Below are positions 8,793 to 16,269 of a DNA stretch of 64,000 nt, in pieces. The notes below the pieces were generated by a model. That model searched no databases. It worked only from the letters and a program-made list of their open reading frames with translations, and was not told where the DNA came from. The stretch spans positions 248,001-312,000 of the forward strand of contig NZ_CP013363.1 of NCBI RefSeq assembly GCF_001718315.1. Direction: 5' to 3'. The translations under genes and the position numbers were made by a program. Origin of the DNA: Burkholderia diffusa. GTDB lineage: Bacteria; Pseudomonadota; Gammaproteobacteria; Burkholderiales; Burkholderiaceae. The first letter of the stretch is position 1, and every line of letters starts with the position of its first letter.

Positions 8793-9821
8793 ATGCGCAA
8801 TCCGAATATCGAGAGCCTGCTGACGAAGCTGCTGGGACAGGCGAAGACCGACGCCCTGTTCGCGACCCTGAACATGCCGGCCATCCTCGACGAATGGGAA
8901 ACCGACGTCGTCACGCGCGCGGAAATCGCGCAGGCGATGAACATGGCGCTGTTCGAAGGGCTGCTCGAACGTTCGGCGAACGGCCGCGCGTACACGGCCG
9001 ACGCGATCGAAAACGGCGGCTCGGTCCACTTCGACCACGGCGCGCTGCGTACGGTGCGCTGGCCGCACACGGGCGCGCTGCCGCCGGGCGAAGCCGCGTT
9101 CACGCGCATCCTGCGTCCGCTGGGCTTTCGCCTGAACGGCCGTTATCCGCTCGACAAGCTCGGCATGACCGGCCGCGCGTATGCGCATGAAGATGCGCCG
9201 GACGAAATCGCGCAGTTCTTCGTCAGCGAACTGCATCCGGAACGCTTCTCCAAGGAATTCCAGCAGGCCGTGACGAACGTCGTGAGCTCGTCGCGCGATC
9301 CGCTGTCACCGGCGGCCGTCGCGCTTCTGTGGGAGATCGAGCGCGAAGGCTGGTTGCCGCTCGACGCCGCGCATGCGCTGCTGCCGGAGATCGTCGGCGC
9401 GTTCGCGCGCCAGCACGACCTGCCGAACGAACTCGATTACGAGACGCTGCTGCTCGAATCGGCCGAGATGGCGTGGATCGCGACCGAAGGCAACGCGTTC
9501 AACCACGCGACCGATCGCGTGACCGACGTGTACAAGCTGTCCGACGACGAGAAGGCGAAGGGCCGGCCGATGAAGCCGGAGGTCGAACGCTCGCGTTCGG
9601 GCCGCGTGTTCCAGACCGCGTATCGCGCGGACATCGTCGAGCGCGAATTCCGCACGCGCGACGGCGGCATCGTGAAACGGAACGTGCCGGGCTCGTTCTA
9701 TGAGTTCATCACGCGCCGCCGCACGTTCGATCAGGCGACGCGCCGCTGGGTGACGGACCTGCGTTTCGACGCGGGCAACGCGCAGGGCATCTTCAAGATG
9801 ACGGCGAACGCGGCGAAGTAA
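8793..9821 (+). CDS. DUF1338 protein, probable 2-oxoadipate dioxygenase/decarboxylase (HglS-like)
   Basis: A 342-aa DUF1338 protein. This family includes the Fe(II)-dependent enzyme HglS, which turns 2-oxoadipate into (R)-2-hydroxyglutarate in lysine catabolism. The motif VHFDHGALRTV provides His82 and Arg86, FNHATDRV provides His238, and GSFYEFI provides Glu304; their spacing fits the metal/substrate residues I recall for HglS. It is shorter than the roughly 460-aa Pseudomonas and E. coli proteins, so the activity is inferred. The ATG at 8793 begins the conserved N-terminus (MRNPNIESLL); a longer frame from 8694 has no ribosome-binding site. A divergent GcvA-like LysR gene is its likely regulator, and a strong hairpin follows. 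Confidence 0.75.
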   Translation: MRNPNIESLLTKLLGQAKTDALFATLNMPAILDEWETDVVTRAEIAQAMNMALFEGLLERSANGRAYTADAIENGGSVHFDHGALRTVRWPHTGALPPGEAAFTRILRPLGFRLNGRYPLDKLGMTGRAYAHEDAPDEIAQFFVSELHPERFSKEFQQAVTNVVSSSRDPLSPAAVALLWEIEREGWLPLDAAHALLPEIVGAFARQHDLPNELDYETLLLESAEMAWIATEGNAFNHATDRVTDVYKLSDDEKAKGRPMKPEVERSRSGRVFQTAYRADIVEREFRTRDGGIVKRNVPGSFYEFITRRRTFDQATRRWVTDLRFDAGNAQGIFKMTANAAK

Positions 9822-9837
9822 GCGCGACGCAGGCAGG

Positions 9838-9877
9838 CAAACGGGCCGGCGGCTGATGACAGCCGCCGGCCCGTTTG
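9838..9877. terminator. strong bidirectional hairpin terminator
   Basis: A perfect 17-bp stem with a six-base loop (GATGAC) reads CAAACGGG...CCCGTTTG at its ends. It lies between the dioxygenase stop and the convergent 27-aa peptide gene and provides A/T bases on both sides. Confidence 0.8.
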
Positions 9878-9899
9878 CATTGAATGGGCGCCGCGTTCG

Positions 9900-9983
9900 T
9901 CAGAACAGGTGCGTGACCAGATAGAACAGCACCAGCACGCCGAGCGGTACGCCGAGCAGCCATGCGATCAGATATTTGCCCAT
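9900..9983 (-). CDS. 27-aa single-span membrane peptide
   Basis: A very short open frame encoding MGKYLIAWLLGVPLGVLVLF followed by YLVTHLF. Nearly the whole peptide is one hydrophobic helix. A strong GGAGG lies eight bases before the ATG, which is the main support for real translation. It is the last gene of a minus-strand run (proline-rich peptide, BON protein, CsbD protein, this peptide) with gaps of about 50-65 bases, suggesting one transcript. The function is unknown. It would sit in the inner membrane. Confidence 0.65.
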   Translation of the reverse strand: MGKYLIAWLLGVPLGVLVLFYLVTHLF

Positions 9984-10046
9984 GCCGTGGCCCTCCACGT
10001 GGCCGCGATGCGGGATGCATCGCGGCGGGGTATGACGACCGGCGCG

Positions 10047-10244
10047 TCAGAGCTCGCGATCGAATTCCTTCAATTGTTTCTCGGCCTCGTCGCGAGCGAT
10101 GCCGTAACGCTCCTGGATCCTGCCGACCAGATAGTCGCGGTTGCCTTCGGCGACGGTCAGATCGTCGTCGGTCAACTTGCCCCACTTGGCCTTCAGCTTG
10201 CCGGTCAGCTGCTTCCATTGACCCTTGATCTTGTCTTCGTTCAT
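10047..10244 (-). CDS. CsbD-family stress protein
   Basis: A 65-aa hydrophilic protein with the CsbD pattern: MNEDKIKGQWKQLTGKLKAK, then WGKLTDDDL and a basic/acidic helical repeat ending in LKEFDREL. CsbD proteins are induced by general stress in many bacteria; their molecular role is unknown. A GGAG ribosome-binding site precedes the ATG. It lies within the presumed stress operon reading 10885 to 9900. A second CsbD paralogue of different sequence follows the PAS-LuxR gene at 13005. Confidence 0.88.
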   Translation of the reverse strand: MNEDKIKGQWKQLTGKLKAKWGKLTDDDLTVAEGNRDYLVGRIQERYGIARDEAEKQLKEFDREL

Positions 10245-10297
10245 CGTCTGCTCCTGGAGTAAGGGGAGAAAAGCGCGGCGCTCGGCCGCGCGACAGC

Positions 10298-10657
10298 TCA
10301 GGCCTTCGCCTTCAGGCCGGATGCGTCGACGTGCTTCACGCCCTTGACGGAGCGCGTCACGGCGACGGCCTTCTTCACCGCGGTCTTCGACGGCAGCACG
10401 CCCGTCAGCGTGACGGCGCCGTCCACCGTCTTCACGCTGATGTCGGTGCTCTTCACGCCCTTGGTGGTCGCGAGTTCGCTCTTCACCTTGGTCGTGATCC
10501 ATGTGTCGGTCACCGGCTGGTCCGAATTCGACGTCATCGTGGTGTCGGTCGACGACGATGCCTGTGTCTGCGCCTGTGCGTTCGAGAGCGGTGCGGCGGC
10601 GAGCAGGAAAGCCGCACTCGCGGCGAGTAGCGTCGAAAGGTGCGAGGTCTTGTTCAT
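10298..10657 (-). CDS. periplasmic BON-domain protein
   Basis: A 119-aa protein with a cleavable signal peptide (about 28 residues ending ..NAQAQ), a Ser/Thr-rich linker, and one BON domain at about 50-115 (DTWITTKVKSEL, VDGAVTLTGVLPS, VTRSVKGVKHV). BON domains, as in OsmY, bind phospholipid surfaces and occur in osmotic or envelope-stress proteins. It would act in the periplasm. It is the second gene of the minus-strand stress run. An AGGAG-type site precedes the ATG. Confidence 0.88.
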   Translation of the reverse strand: MNKTSHLSTLLAASAAFLLAAAPLSNAQAQTQASSSTDTTMTSNSDQPVTDTWITTKVKSELATTKGVKSTDISVKTVDGAVTLTGVLPSKTAVKKAVAVTRSVKGVKHVDASGLKAKA

Positions 10658-10720
10658 TGATGTTCTCCTTCGATTGGCGTGGTGGATGGATGAATCGACG
10701 AACGGGGAGCGCGTCGCGCG

Positions 10721-10885
10721 TTACCGTGCGATCGGCGTGTCGTAGCCGGGCTCGCGCGGCGGTATGTCGGGGCGCGGCACATCGGGCGGCAGCGGTACCG
10801 GCGGATCGGTGCCGGGCGAGGGTTCGGGCGGATTGTCCGGGGCCGGCTCCGGTCGCGTCGGATCGGGTGTCTGATGCTGTTTCAT
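10721..10885 (-). CDS. proline-rich 54-aa protein
   Basis: A short, disordered, proline-rich protein (about 20 prolines in 54 residues; PEPAPDNPPEPSPG, PLPPDVPRPDIPP). It has no signal peptide and no cysteines. A strong GAGGAGG ribosome-binding site six to ten bases before the ATG supports translation. It heads the minus-strand run of stress-type genes. About 70 bases upstream lies a 10-bp half-site (GCGAATGCAC) identical to half of the inverted repeat downstream of the PAS-LuxR gene. Function unknown. Confidence 0.6.
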   Translation of the reverse strand: MKQHQTPDPTRPEPAPDNPPEPSPGTDPPVPLPPDVPRPDIPPREPGYDTPIAR

Positions 10886-10953
10886 CAGGTGATCCTCCTC
10901 TGCTGTTTTGAAAAGGCGGCGCACGTGCGCCGATGCAGTACCAGCGTACCGGC

Positions 10954-10963
10954 GCGAATGCAC
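10954..10963 (-). promoter_or_regulatory. half-site of the PAS-LuxR-associated motif
   Basis: GCGAATGCAC is identical to the first ten bases of the motif at 12875-12900. It lies about 70 bases upstream of the first gene of the stress operon on the minus strand. Its meaning is inferred only from this repetition and position. Confidence 0.3.
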
Positions 10964-11143
10964 GCGGGCATCGCGCAAATTCACCGGATCGGCTAGTGCG
11001 TTTGCACGGGAATGAAAGAACGAGCGGGAACGGGAAGTGCGCCGGGGAAGCGCGTCGTGATGCGCGCGATGCGGGCGGCCGGCGCGCAAGCCGTGTCGCG
11101 CGCCGCTCGGCGGGATGGCGCACGCAGCCGGCGCGGCATGCGA

Positions 11144-11166
11144 ATGTACTATTGCGCATGGTGCAT
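11144..11166 (+). promoter_or_regulatory. inverted repeat upstream of PAS-LuxR gene (site A)
   Basis: ATGTACTA, seven bases, TGGTGCAT: an imperfect 8-bp inverted repeat located 129 bases before the PAS-LuxR start. It shares the flanks GCGA on the left and CCGC on the right, the same 7-base spacer length, and an identical right arm with the repeat at 12878. It is a candidate operator, perhaps for autoregulation. Confidence 0.45.
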
Positions 11167-11294
11167 CCGCGCCTGTCGATCGCCTCGGCCCGCACGCGAT
11201 CATTGCGTGCACGCGCCAGCCGGCGCGGGTTGGCGCGTATCGGCGCGGAGGCAGCCGGCCCGGCAACGATGTCGACCACGTGGACCACCGATCA

Positions 11295-12851
11295 ATGGAC
11301 GAACGAGTAAACGAACAGGCGCTCAAGTCGCATACCGACCGGCGCCAGCTGCACCAGATCATCGCGGGGCTCACCGAGGGCGTGATCCTCATCGAACCCG
11401 ACCAGCGCATCGTGTGGGCGAACGAGGCAGCGCTCGCGATGCACGGCGTCACCGAGCTCGACGCGCTTGGCGCGGACGTCACCGAGTATCGCGAGCGCTT
11501 CAGGCTGCGCTACCGGAACAACCATCCGGTGCGCGACGGCCACTATCCGATGGATCGCGTGATTGCCGGCGAGGAGTTCAGCGACGTGACGGTCGAAGTC
11601 GAATCGGCCGCCGACGAGAACGTGAGCTGGGTTCACCGGATCCGCAGCCTCGTGCTGACGAACGCGGCCGGCGAGCCCGACTGCCTCGCGCTCGTGCTGC
11701 ACGATGCGACCGAATGGGCGAGCGCCGAGGACCGCTTCGAGCGCACGTTCAACGCGAACCCCGCGCCGGCCGTGATCTGCCGGCTCGACGACCTGCGCTA
11801 CGTGAAGGTCAATCAAGGTTTCCTCGAGATGACGGGCCATGCGCGCGACGACGTGCTCGGCCGCTCCGTCTACGAAGTCGACGTGCTTGAACAGGCCGAA
11901 CGGCGCGAGCTCGCGATCGAGCGGCTGGGCGAGGGCGCGACGATTCCGCAGATGGAGGCCGTGCTCAAGCGCGCCGACGGCGGCACGAAGGCGGTGGTGG
12001 TCGCCGGGCAGCCGATCGACATGAACGGCGAGGCGTGCATGCTGTTCACGTTCATGGATCTCGAGCCGCGCAAGCAGGCCGAGTTCGCGCTGCGGCAAAG
12101 CGAGGAGCGTTTCGCGAAGGCGTTCAGGATGGCGCCGGTCGCGACCGCGATCGTCACGGCCGGCCGCTTCGAGCTGCTCGACGTGAACGATGCCTTCGTC
12201 GGGATGGTCGGCCATGCGCGCGACGATCTGCTCGGCAGGTCCGCGGACGAGATCGGGCTATGGGCCGAACGTGGCGCCCGGCAACACATCGACAGCCAGC
12301 TCGCGCGCGACGGCAACGTGCGCAACGCGGACGTGCAGATCCGCACGCGCGACGGCGACGTGCGCGATTGCGTCGTGTCGGCCGAACCGGTCGCGATTCA
12401 CGGGCAGGATTGCCTGCTGATCGCGTTGCTCGACATCAGCGATCGCAAGCGCACCGAGATGGAGCTCGTCTATGCGATCGAAACCGCGATGCAGGACGCG
12501 TCGTGGTTCAGCCGCACGCTGATCGAGAAACTGGCGAACGTGCGGCGCGCGAATGCGCCGGACGCCGGCGCGCAGCTGTCGGACCTCACCGCGCGCGAGC
12601 GCGACGTGTTCGACCTGCTCTGTCACGGTCTCGCCGACAAGGAGATCGCCGCCCGCCTCGGGCTCGCGCCGAACACGGTGCGCAATCACGTCGCGACGAT
12701 CTACGCGAAGCTCGACGTGCATAGCCGCGGCGAGGCGATCGTGTGGGCGCGCGAGCGCGGGATCGTCGGCGCGTCCGACGCGAACGGCGCGCGAGCCGAG
12801 AAGGGCGCCGAGAAGGGCGCCGACAAGGGCGGCACGAACGGCACGGACTGA
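11295..12851 (+). CDS. triple-PAS LuxR-family transcriptional regulator
   Basis: A 518-aa sensor/regulator without membrane segments. It has three PAS domains: about 15-130 (LTEGVILIEPDQRIVWANEA), about 145-260 (FEATING-type NANPAPAVICRLDD, MTGHARDDVLGRS) and about 275-390 (RMAPVATAIVTAG, MVGHARDDLLGRS). The second and third are similar to each other and look duplicated. A short coiled linker leads to a C-terminal LuxR/FixJ HTH at about 430-492 (LTARERDVFDLLCHGLADKE, then IAARLGLAPNTVRNH). The tail is a Lys/Glu/Gly repeat (EKGAEKGADKGG). It probably senses a cytosolic cue and controls the neighbouring CsbD/BON genes. The ATG at 11295 was chosen because the protein-like sequence begins there. 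Confidence 0.85.
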   Translation: MDERVNEQALKSHTDRRQLHQIIAGLTEGVILIEPDQRIVWANEAALAMHGVTELDALGADVTEYRERFRLRYRNNHPVRDGHYPMDRVIAGEEFSDVTVEVESAADENVSWVHRIRSLVLTNAAGEPDCLALVLHDATEWASAEDRFERTFNANPAPAVICRLDDLRYVKVNQGFLEMTGHARDDVLGRSVYEVDVLEQAERRELAIERLGEGATIPQMEAVLKRADGGTKAVVVAGQPIDMNGEACMLFTFMDLEPRKQAEFALRQSEERFAKAFRMAPVATAIVTAGRFELLDVNDAFVGMVGHARDDLLGRSADEIGLWAERGARQHIDSQLARDGNVRNADVQIRTRDGDVRDCVVSAEPVAIHGQDCLLIALLDISDRKRTEMELVYAIETAMQDASWFSRTLIEKLANVRRANAPDAGAQLSDLTARERDVFDLLCHGLADKEIAARLGLAPNTVRNHVATIYAKLDVHSRGEAIVWARERGIVGASDANGARAEKGAEKGADKGGTNGTD

Positions 12852-12877
12852 CGCCGCGCGTCGCGCCATCGGTGCGA

Positions 12878-12900
12878 ATGCACCATGCAGGCTGGTGCAT
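12878..12900 (+). promoter_or_regulatory. perfect inverted repeat upstream of second CsbD gene (site B)
   Basis: ATGCACCA, spacer TGCAGGC, TGGTGCAT: a perfect 8-bp inverted repeat with a 7-base spacer, 105 bases before the CsbD start. It is the better copy of the motif seen at 11144. The two sites share both outer flanks and spacing, so this is probably a binding site of a dimeric regulator such as the adjacent PAS-LuxR protein. Confidence 0.5.
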
Positions 12901-13004
12901 CCGCATCTGCCGTGTGTTGCGCGCGGCTGCGATCCTGTCCACTCGGCGGTGCGGCGCGGGCCGCCTCGCCGCCGGCTCTCCCCAACTCATCGCAGGAGAC
13001 GACC

Positions 13005-13196
13005 ATGGACAGGAATCGCATCGAAGGCAAACTCAGACAAGTGAGGGGTTCGGTCAAGGAAGCGCTCGGCAAGGTGACGGGCGATCGCGAGACGGAAGCG
13101 GAAGGCGTGGCGGAACAACAGGCCGGCAAGGTCCAGGAAAAGGCCGGCGAGGCGGCCGATGCGTTGCGCAAGCATACGGGCACCGACAGGCATTGA
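13005..13196 (+). CDS. CsbD-family stress protein (second copy)
   Basis: A 63-aa hydrophilic CsbD protein (MDRNRIEGKLRQVRGSVKEA, then LGKVTGDRETEAEGVAEQQAG and a helical tail). It differs clearly from the CsbD protein at 10047, so it is not a recent duplicate. An AGGAG site seven bases before the ATG supports the start. It lies 153 bases behind the PAS-LuxR gene with the perfect inverted repeat in between, suggesting its own regulated promoter. Confidence 0.88.
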   Translation: MDRNRIEGKLRQVRGSVKEALGKVTGDRETEAEGVAEQQAGKVQEKAGEAADALRKHTGTDRH

Positions 13197-13626
13197 CCGG
13201 CGGCCCCGGCGCGACGAACCGATCGCGCGACGTGCCGCGCGTTGCCACTGCCTGATACGGCGATGATTCTCCATCTGCATTACCCGTGCGAGCGCGGTCC
13301 AACGCGCGATGCGCGCATCCCGCTGGTGTTTCCCCTCCCCGGCCCGCCGTCGCGCGGGCCGCATGCCGGCCGCAGCACCGGCACTTGATGACAATTCCTC
13401 ACAACATAGTTCCGATATTTCGTTTGCTGCACGCGTATTGGCTACCCACAATCGGTGCACCTCTTTCGCGCCGCCAGGTTCCCCGGAGACGGAGCCGCGG
13501 TGATCGACCGGCAAGTGACGCGCCATCGGCGGCCACCCGGCGACGAAAACATCACCGGCACGCGGGAGGTCGCCGGCGCGCGATGGTCGCGCGTCGCATC
13601 CCGACCCACAGAAGAAGGATTGGCCG
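13197..13626. other. 430-bp intergenic region
   Basis: No supported gene. A 41-codon frame from 13264 has no ribosome-binding site. An AT-richer patch around 13385-13440 probably contains the promoter of the ABC binding-protein gene. Confidence 0.35.
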
Positions 13627-14778
13627 ATGACGTTCCGCATTCGTTCGCTTTCCGGCATTGCACTGACCGCCGCGATCCTCGCGTTCCAGACGGGCGCGGC
13701 CCACGCGCAGGAGACGGTCGTCAAGGTTGGCGTGGCCGTGCCGCTGACCGGCGGCGGCGCCGCATACGGCAAGGACATCGAGAACGGCGTGCGCATGGCC
13801 GTCGACGAGGCGAACGCCGCGCACACGACGATCGGCGGCAAGCCGGTGAAGTTCGTCGTCGCGTCGCAGGACGACCAGAGCGATCCGCGCATCGGCGTGC
13901 AGGCCGCGCAACAGCTGACCGACGCGCAGGTGGCCGTCGTGATCGGCCACTTCAATTCCGGCACGACGCTGCCCGCGTCGAAGATCTACGCGAAGGCCGG
14001 CATTCCGATGATCACGCCGTCGGCGACCAATCCCGACATCACGCGCGCCGGCCTCGGCACCGTGTATCGCGTGATCGCGACCGACGCGCAGAACGCCGGC
14101 AATGCCGGCGCGTATGCGGCGAGCGTGACCAAGGCGAAGCGCATCGCGATCATCGACGACCGCACCGCGTTCGGCCAGGGCGAAGCCGACGAATTCGAGA
14201 AGGCCGCGAAGGCGAATGGCGGCATGATCGTCGCGCGCGAATTCACCAACGACAAAGCCGTCGACTTCAGCGCGCAACTCACGAAGATCAAGAGCTCGAA
14301 TGCCGACCTGGTGTTCTTCGGCGGCCTCGACGCGCAGTCCGCGATGCTGGTCAAGCGCATGCGCCAGCTCGGCATCCGCGCGCAGTTCCTGGCCGGCGGC
14401 GGCGTGATGAACGCGAACTTCATCAAGCTCGCCGGCAACGCGGCGGAAGGCGCGGCCGTGTGGGAATACGGGCAGCCGCTCGCGCGTCTCGCGAAGGGCA
14501 AGCAGTTCGAAACGAAATTCAAGCAGAAATACGGCGTCGACATGCTCGCGTATGCGCCGTTCGCGTACGACGCGACGTGGATCGCGATCAATGCGATGCA
14601 GAAGGCGAACTCGACGAAGCCGGCCGATTTCAACGGCGCGCTGAAGGGCACGCGCTACGACGGCATCACCGGCACGATCGCGTTCACGAACACGGGCGAC
14701 CTGAAGAACCCGAGCTCGACGCTGTATGAAGTGAAGAACGCCGCGTGGCAGCCCGTCACGACGCAAACGGCGGACTGA
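13627..14778 (+). CDS. ABC transporter substrate-binding protein, branched-chain amino-acid type (LivJ/LivK)
   Basis: A 383-aa periplasmic type-I binding protein. The signal peptide ends at AAHAQ (about residue 28), followed by the family start VVKVGVAVPLTGGGAAYGKD, IGGKPVKFVVASQDDQSDP, and the hinge-region segments VIGHFNSGTTLPASKIY and MITPSATNPD. Such proteins deliver Leu/Ile/Val or related amino acids to a LivHMGF permease; no permease genes are present here, so it is an orphan in this window. GGA precedes the ATG. The FAD oxidase gene follows downstream on the same strand with a hairpin in between. Confidence 0.9.
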   Translation: MTFRIRSLSGIALTAAILAFQTGAAHAQETVVKVGVAVPLTGGGAAYGKDIENGVRMAVDEANAAHTTIGGKPVKFVVASQDDQSDPRIGVQAAQQLTDAQVAVVIGHFNSGTTLPASKIYAKAGIPMITPSATNPDITRAGLGTVYRVIATDAQNAGNAGAYAASVTKAKRIAIIDDRTAFGQGEADEFEKAAKANGGMIVAREFTNDKAVDFSAQLTKIKSSNADLVFFGGLDAQSAMLVKRMRQLGIRAQFLAGGGVMNANFIKLAGNAAEGAAVWEYGQPLARLAKGKQFETKFKQKYGVDMLAYAPFAYDATWIAINAMQKANSTKPADFNGALKGTRYDGITGTIAFTNTGDLKNPSSTLYEVKNAAWQPVTTQTAD

Positions 14779-14926
14779 GTACCCGAACGCGCGCGGACTT
14801 TCGCGGCGATGCAGGACGTGCTGAAATAGCCGAAGCGACCCGATGCGGTCGCGGCGCACGTCGGGGCGATTCGCCGGGTGGTTCGCACGCACGGCGCCGC
14901 GCGCGACGCGGCACGAACAACTTTCG

Positions 14927-14948
14927 GGCGCGGCCAGCCGGCCGCGCC
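14927..14948 (+). terminator. hairpin between binding-protein and oxidase genes
   Basis: A perfect 9-bp stem (GGCGCGGCC/GGCCGCGCC) with a four-base loop is followed by TTTC. It ends 24 bases before the GTG of the oxidase, so it may be a weak terminator/attenuator separating the two genes. Confidence 0.45.
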
Positions 14949-14972
14949 TTTCACGTGCAACTGGAGTCAGTC

Positions 14973-16145
14973 GTGAGTTCTCAAGTCGTCATCGTCGGCG
15001 GTGGTGTGATCGGCAGCTCGATCGCCTATTTCCTGCGTGCTACCGATCCGACGGTGTCCGTGACCGTCATCGAACGCGATCCCACCTATGCGAAGTCGTC
15101 GTCGGCGCTGTCGGCCGCGTCGATTCGTCAGCAGTTCTCGACGCCGCTGTCGATCGAGATGTCGCTGTTCGGGATCGACTTCCTGCGCACGATCGGCGAA
15201 CGGCTCGAGGTCGACGGCACGCGGCCGTCGATCGATCTGCACGAAGGCGGCTACCTGTTTCTCGCGACGCCGGCGGGCGATGCGACGCTGCGCGAGAACC
15301 ACGCGCTGCAGACCAAGCTCGGCGCCGATATCCGGCTGATGGATCGCGACGCGCTGCGCGCGAAGTTTCCGTGGCTGAACGTCGACGATCTCGTGTCGGG
15401 CGCCTACGGCGTGAGCGGCGAAGGCTGGTTCGACGGTTACGGGCTCGTGCAGGCGCTGCGCAAGAAGGCGCAGGCGCTGGGCGCGCGGTATGTGCCGGCC
15501 GATGTGACCGGCGTCGTTCGCGACGGTCGCAAGGTCACGCACGTGATGACGAACGATGGCGAGCGCTACGCGTGCGACACGCTCGTCAACGCGGCCGGTG
15601 CGTGGACGCGCACGCTGTCGTCGATGATGGGCATCGACATTCCCGTATATGCGCGGCGTCGCAGCATCTTCAACGTGTCGTCGCCGGCGAAGCTGACCGA
15701 TTGCCCGCTGCTGATCGATCCGACGGGCGTGTATTTCCGGCCGGAAGGGCGCACGTATATTTGCGGGACGTCGCCGAGCCCCGATCGCGATCCCGACGAT
15801 CTGCCGCTCGACGAGGTCGATCACGACCTGTTCGACGAGGTGATCTGGCCGACGCTCGCGAATCGCGTGCCGGAATTCGAAGCGCTGCGCGTGGAGAACT
15901 GCTGGTCCGGGTACTACGAATACAACGTGTTCGATCACAACGCGATCATCGGATATCACCCCGAACTCGACAACGTCGTGTTCGCGAACGGGTATAGCGG
16001 ACACGGGCTGCAGCAAGGGCCCGCGACGGGGCGTGGCGTAAGTGAACTGATCCTGAACGGGCGGTATGAATCGCTCGACCTGTCGTCGCTCGGCTGGGAG
16101 CGTGTGCTCGAAAACCGGCCGATCGTCGAAAAGAACGTCGTGTAG
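14973..16145 (+). CDS. FAD-dependent oxidoreductase (DadA/glycine oxidase-like)
   Basis: A 390-aa flavoprotein. The N-terminal dinucleotide-binding motif VVIVGGGVIGSSIAYFLR is followed by the DAO fold (SAASIRQQFSTPLSIEMSLF, GEGWFDGYGLVQALRKKA, TLVNAAGAWTR at about 195-205) and a C-terminal FAD loop NGYSGHGLQQGPATGR. This resembles D-amino-acid, glycine or sarcosine oxidases/dehydrogenases. It would oxidise an amino acid or N-methyl amino acid; the exact substrate is unknown. The start is a GTG, chosen because GGAG lies seven bases upstream and the FAD motif follows at once. A T-rich terminator follows the stop. A convergent operon nearby holds a dipeptidase and DUF5943, which in pseudomonads accompany dimethylglycine catabolism. 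Confidence 0.85.
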   Translation: MSSQVVIVGGGVIGSSIAYFLRATDPTVSVTVIERDPTYAKSSSALSAASIRQQFSTPLSIEMSLFGIDFLRTIGERLEVDGTRPSIDLHEGGYLFLATPAGDATLRENHALQTKLGADIRLMDRDALRAKFPWLNVDDLVSGAYGVSGEGWFDGYGLVQALRKKAQALGARYVPADVTGVVRDGRKVTHVMTNDGERYACDTLVNAAGAWTRTLSSMMGIDIPVYARRRSIFNVSSPAKLTDCPLLIDPTGVYFRPEGRTYICGTSPSPDRDPDDLPLDEVDHDLFDEVIWPTLANRVPEFEALRVENCWSGYYEYNVFDHNAIIGYHPELDNVVFANGYSGHGLQQGPATGRGVSELILNGRYESLDLSSLGWERVLENRPIVEKNVV

Positions 16146-16204
16146 CGCGGCGTGACCGCCCCCTGTGTGGTGGGCGGGATTCTCCTTGTGTCTCAATCTG
16201 ATTG

Positions 16205-16228
16205 GCCCGGCTTTGCCGGGCTTTTTTT
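16205..16228 (+). terminator. rho-independent terminator
   Basis: A 7-bp stem GCCCGGC/GCCGGGC with a TTT loop is followed directly by seven T residues. It lies behind the FAD oxidoreductase gene. Confidence 0.85.
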
Positions 16229-16269
16229 CGGAGCGCGGATGCGGAATGCACCGTTTTCGCGCGCGCAAT

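Noticed and set aside
11139..11190. Small peptides encoded by the repeated motif (similar MRMYYCAWCIRACR- and RMHHAGWCIRICR-like frames)
   Set aside because: The two motif copies translate to similar peptides, but neither has a ribosome-binding site; shared DNA operator symmetry explains the likeness better.
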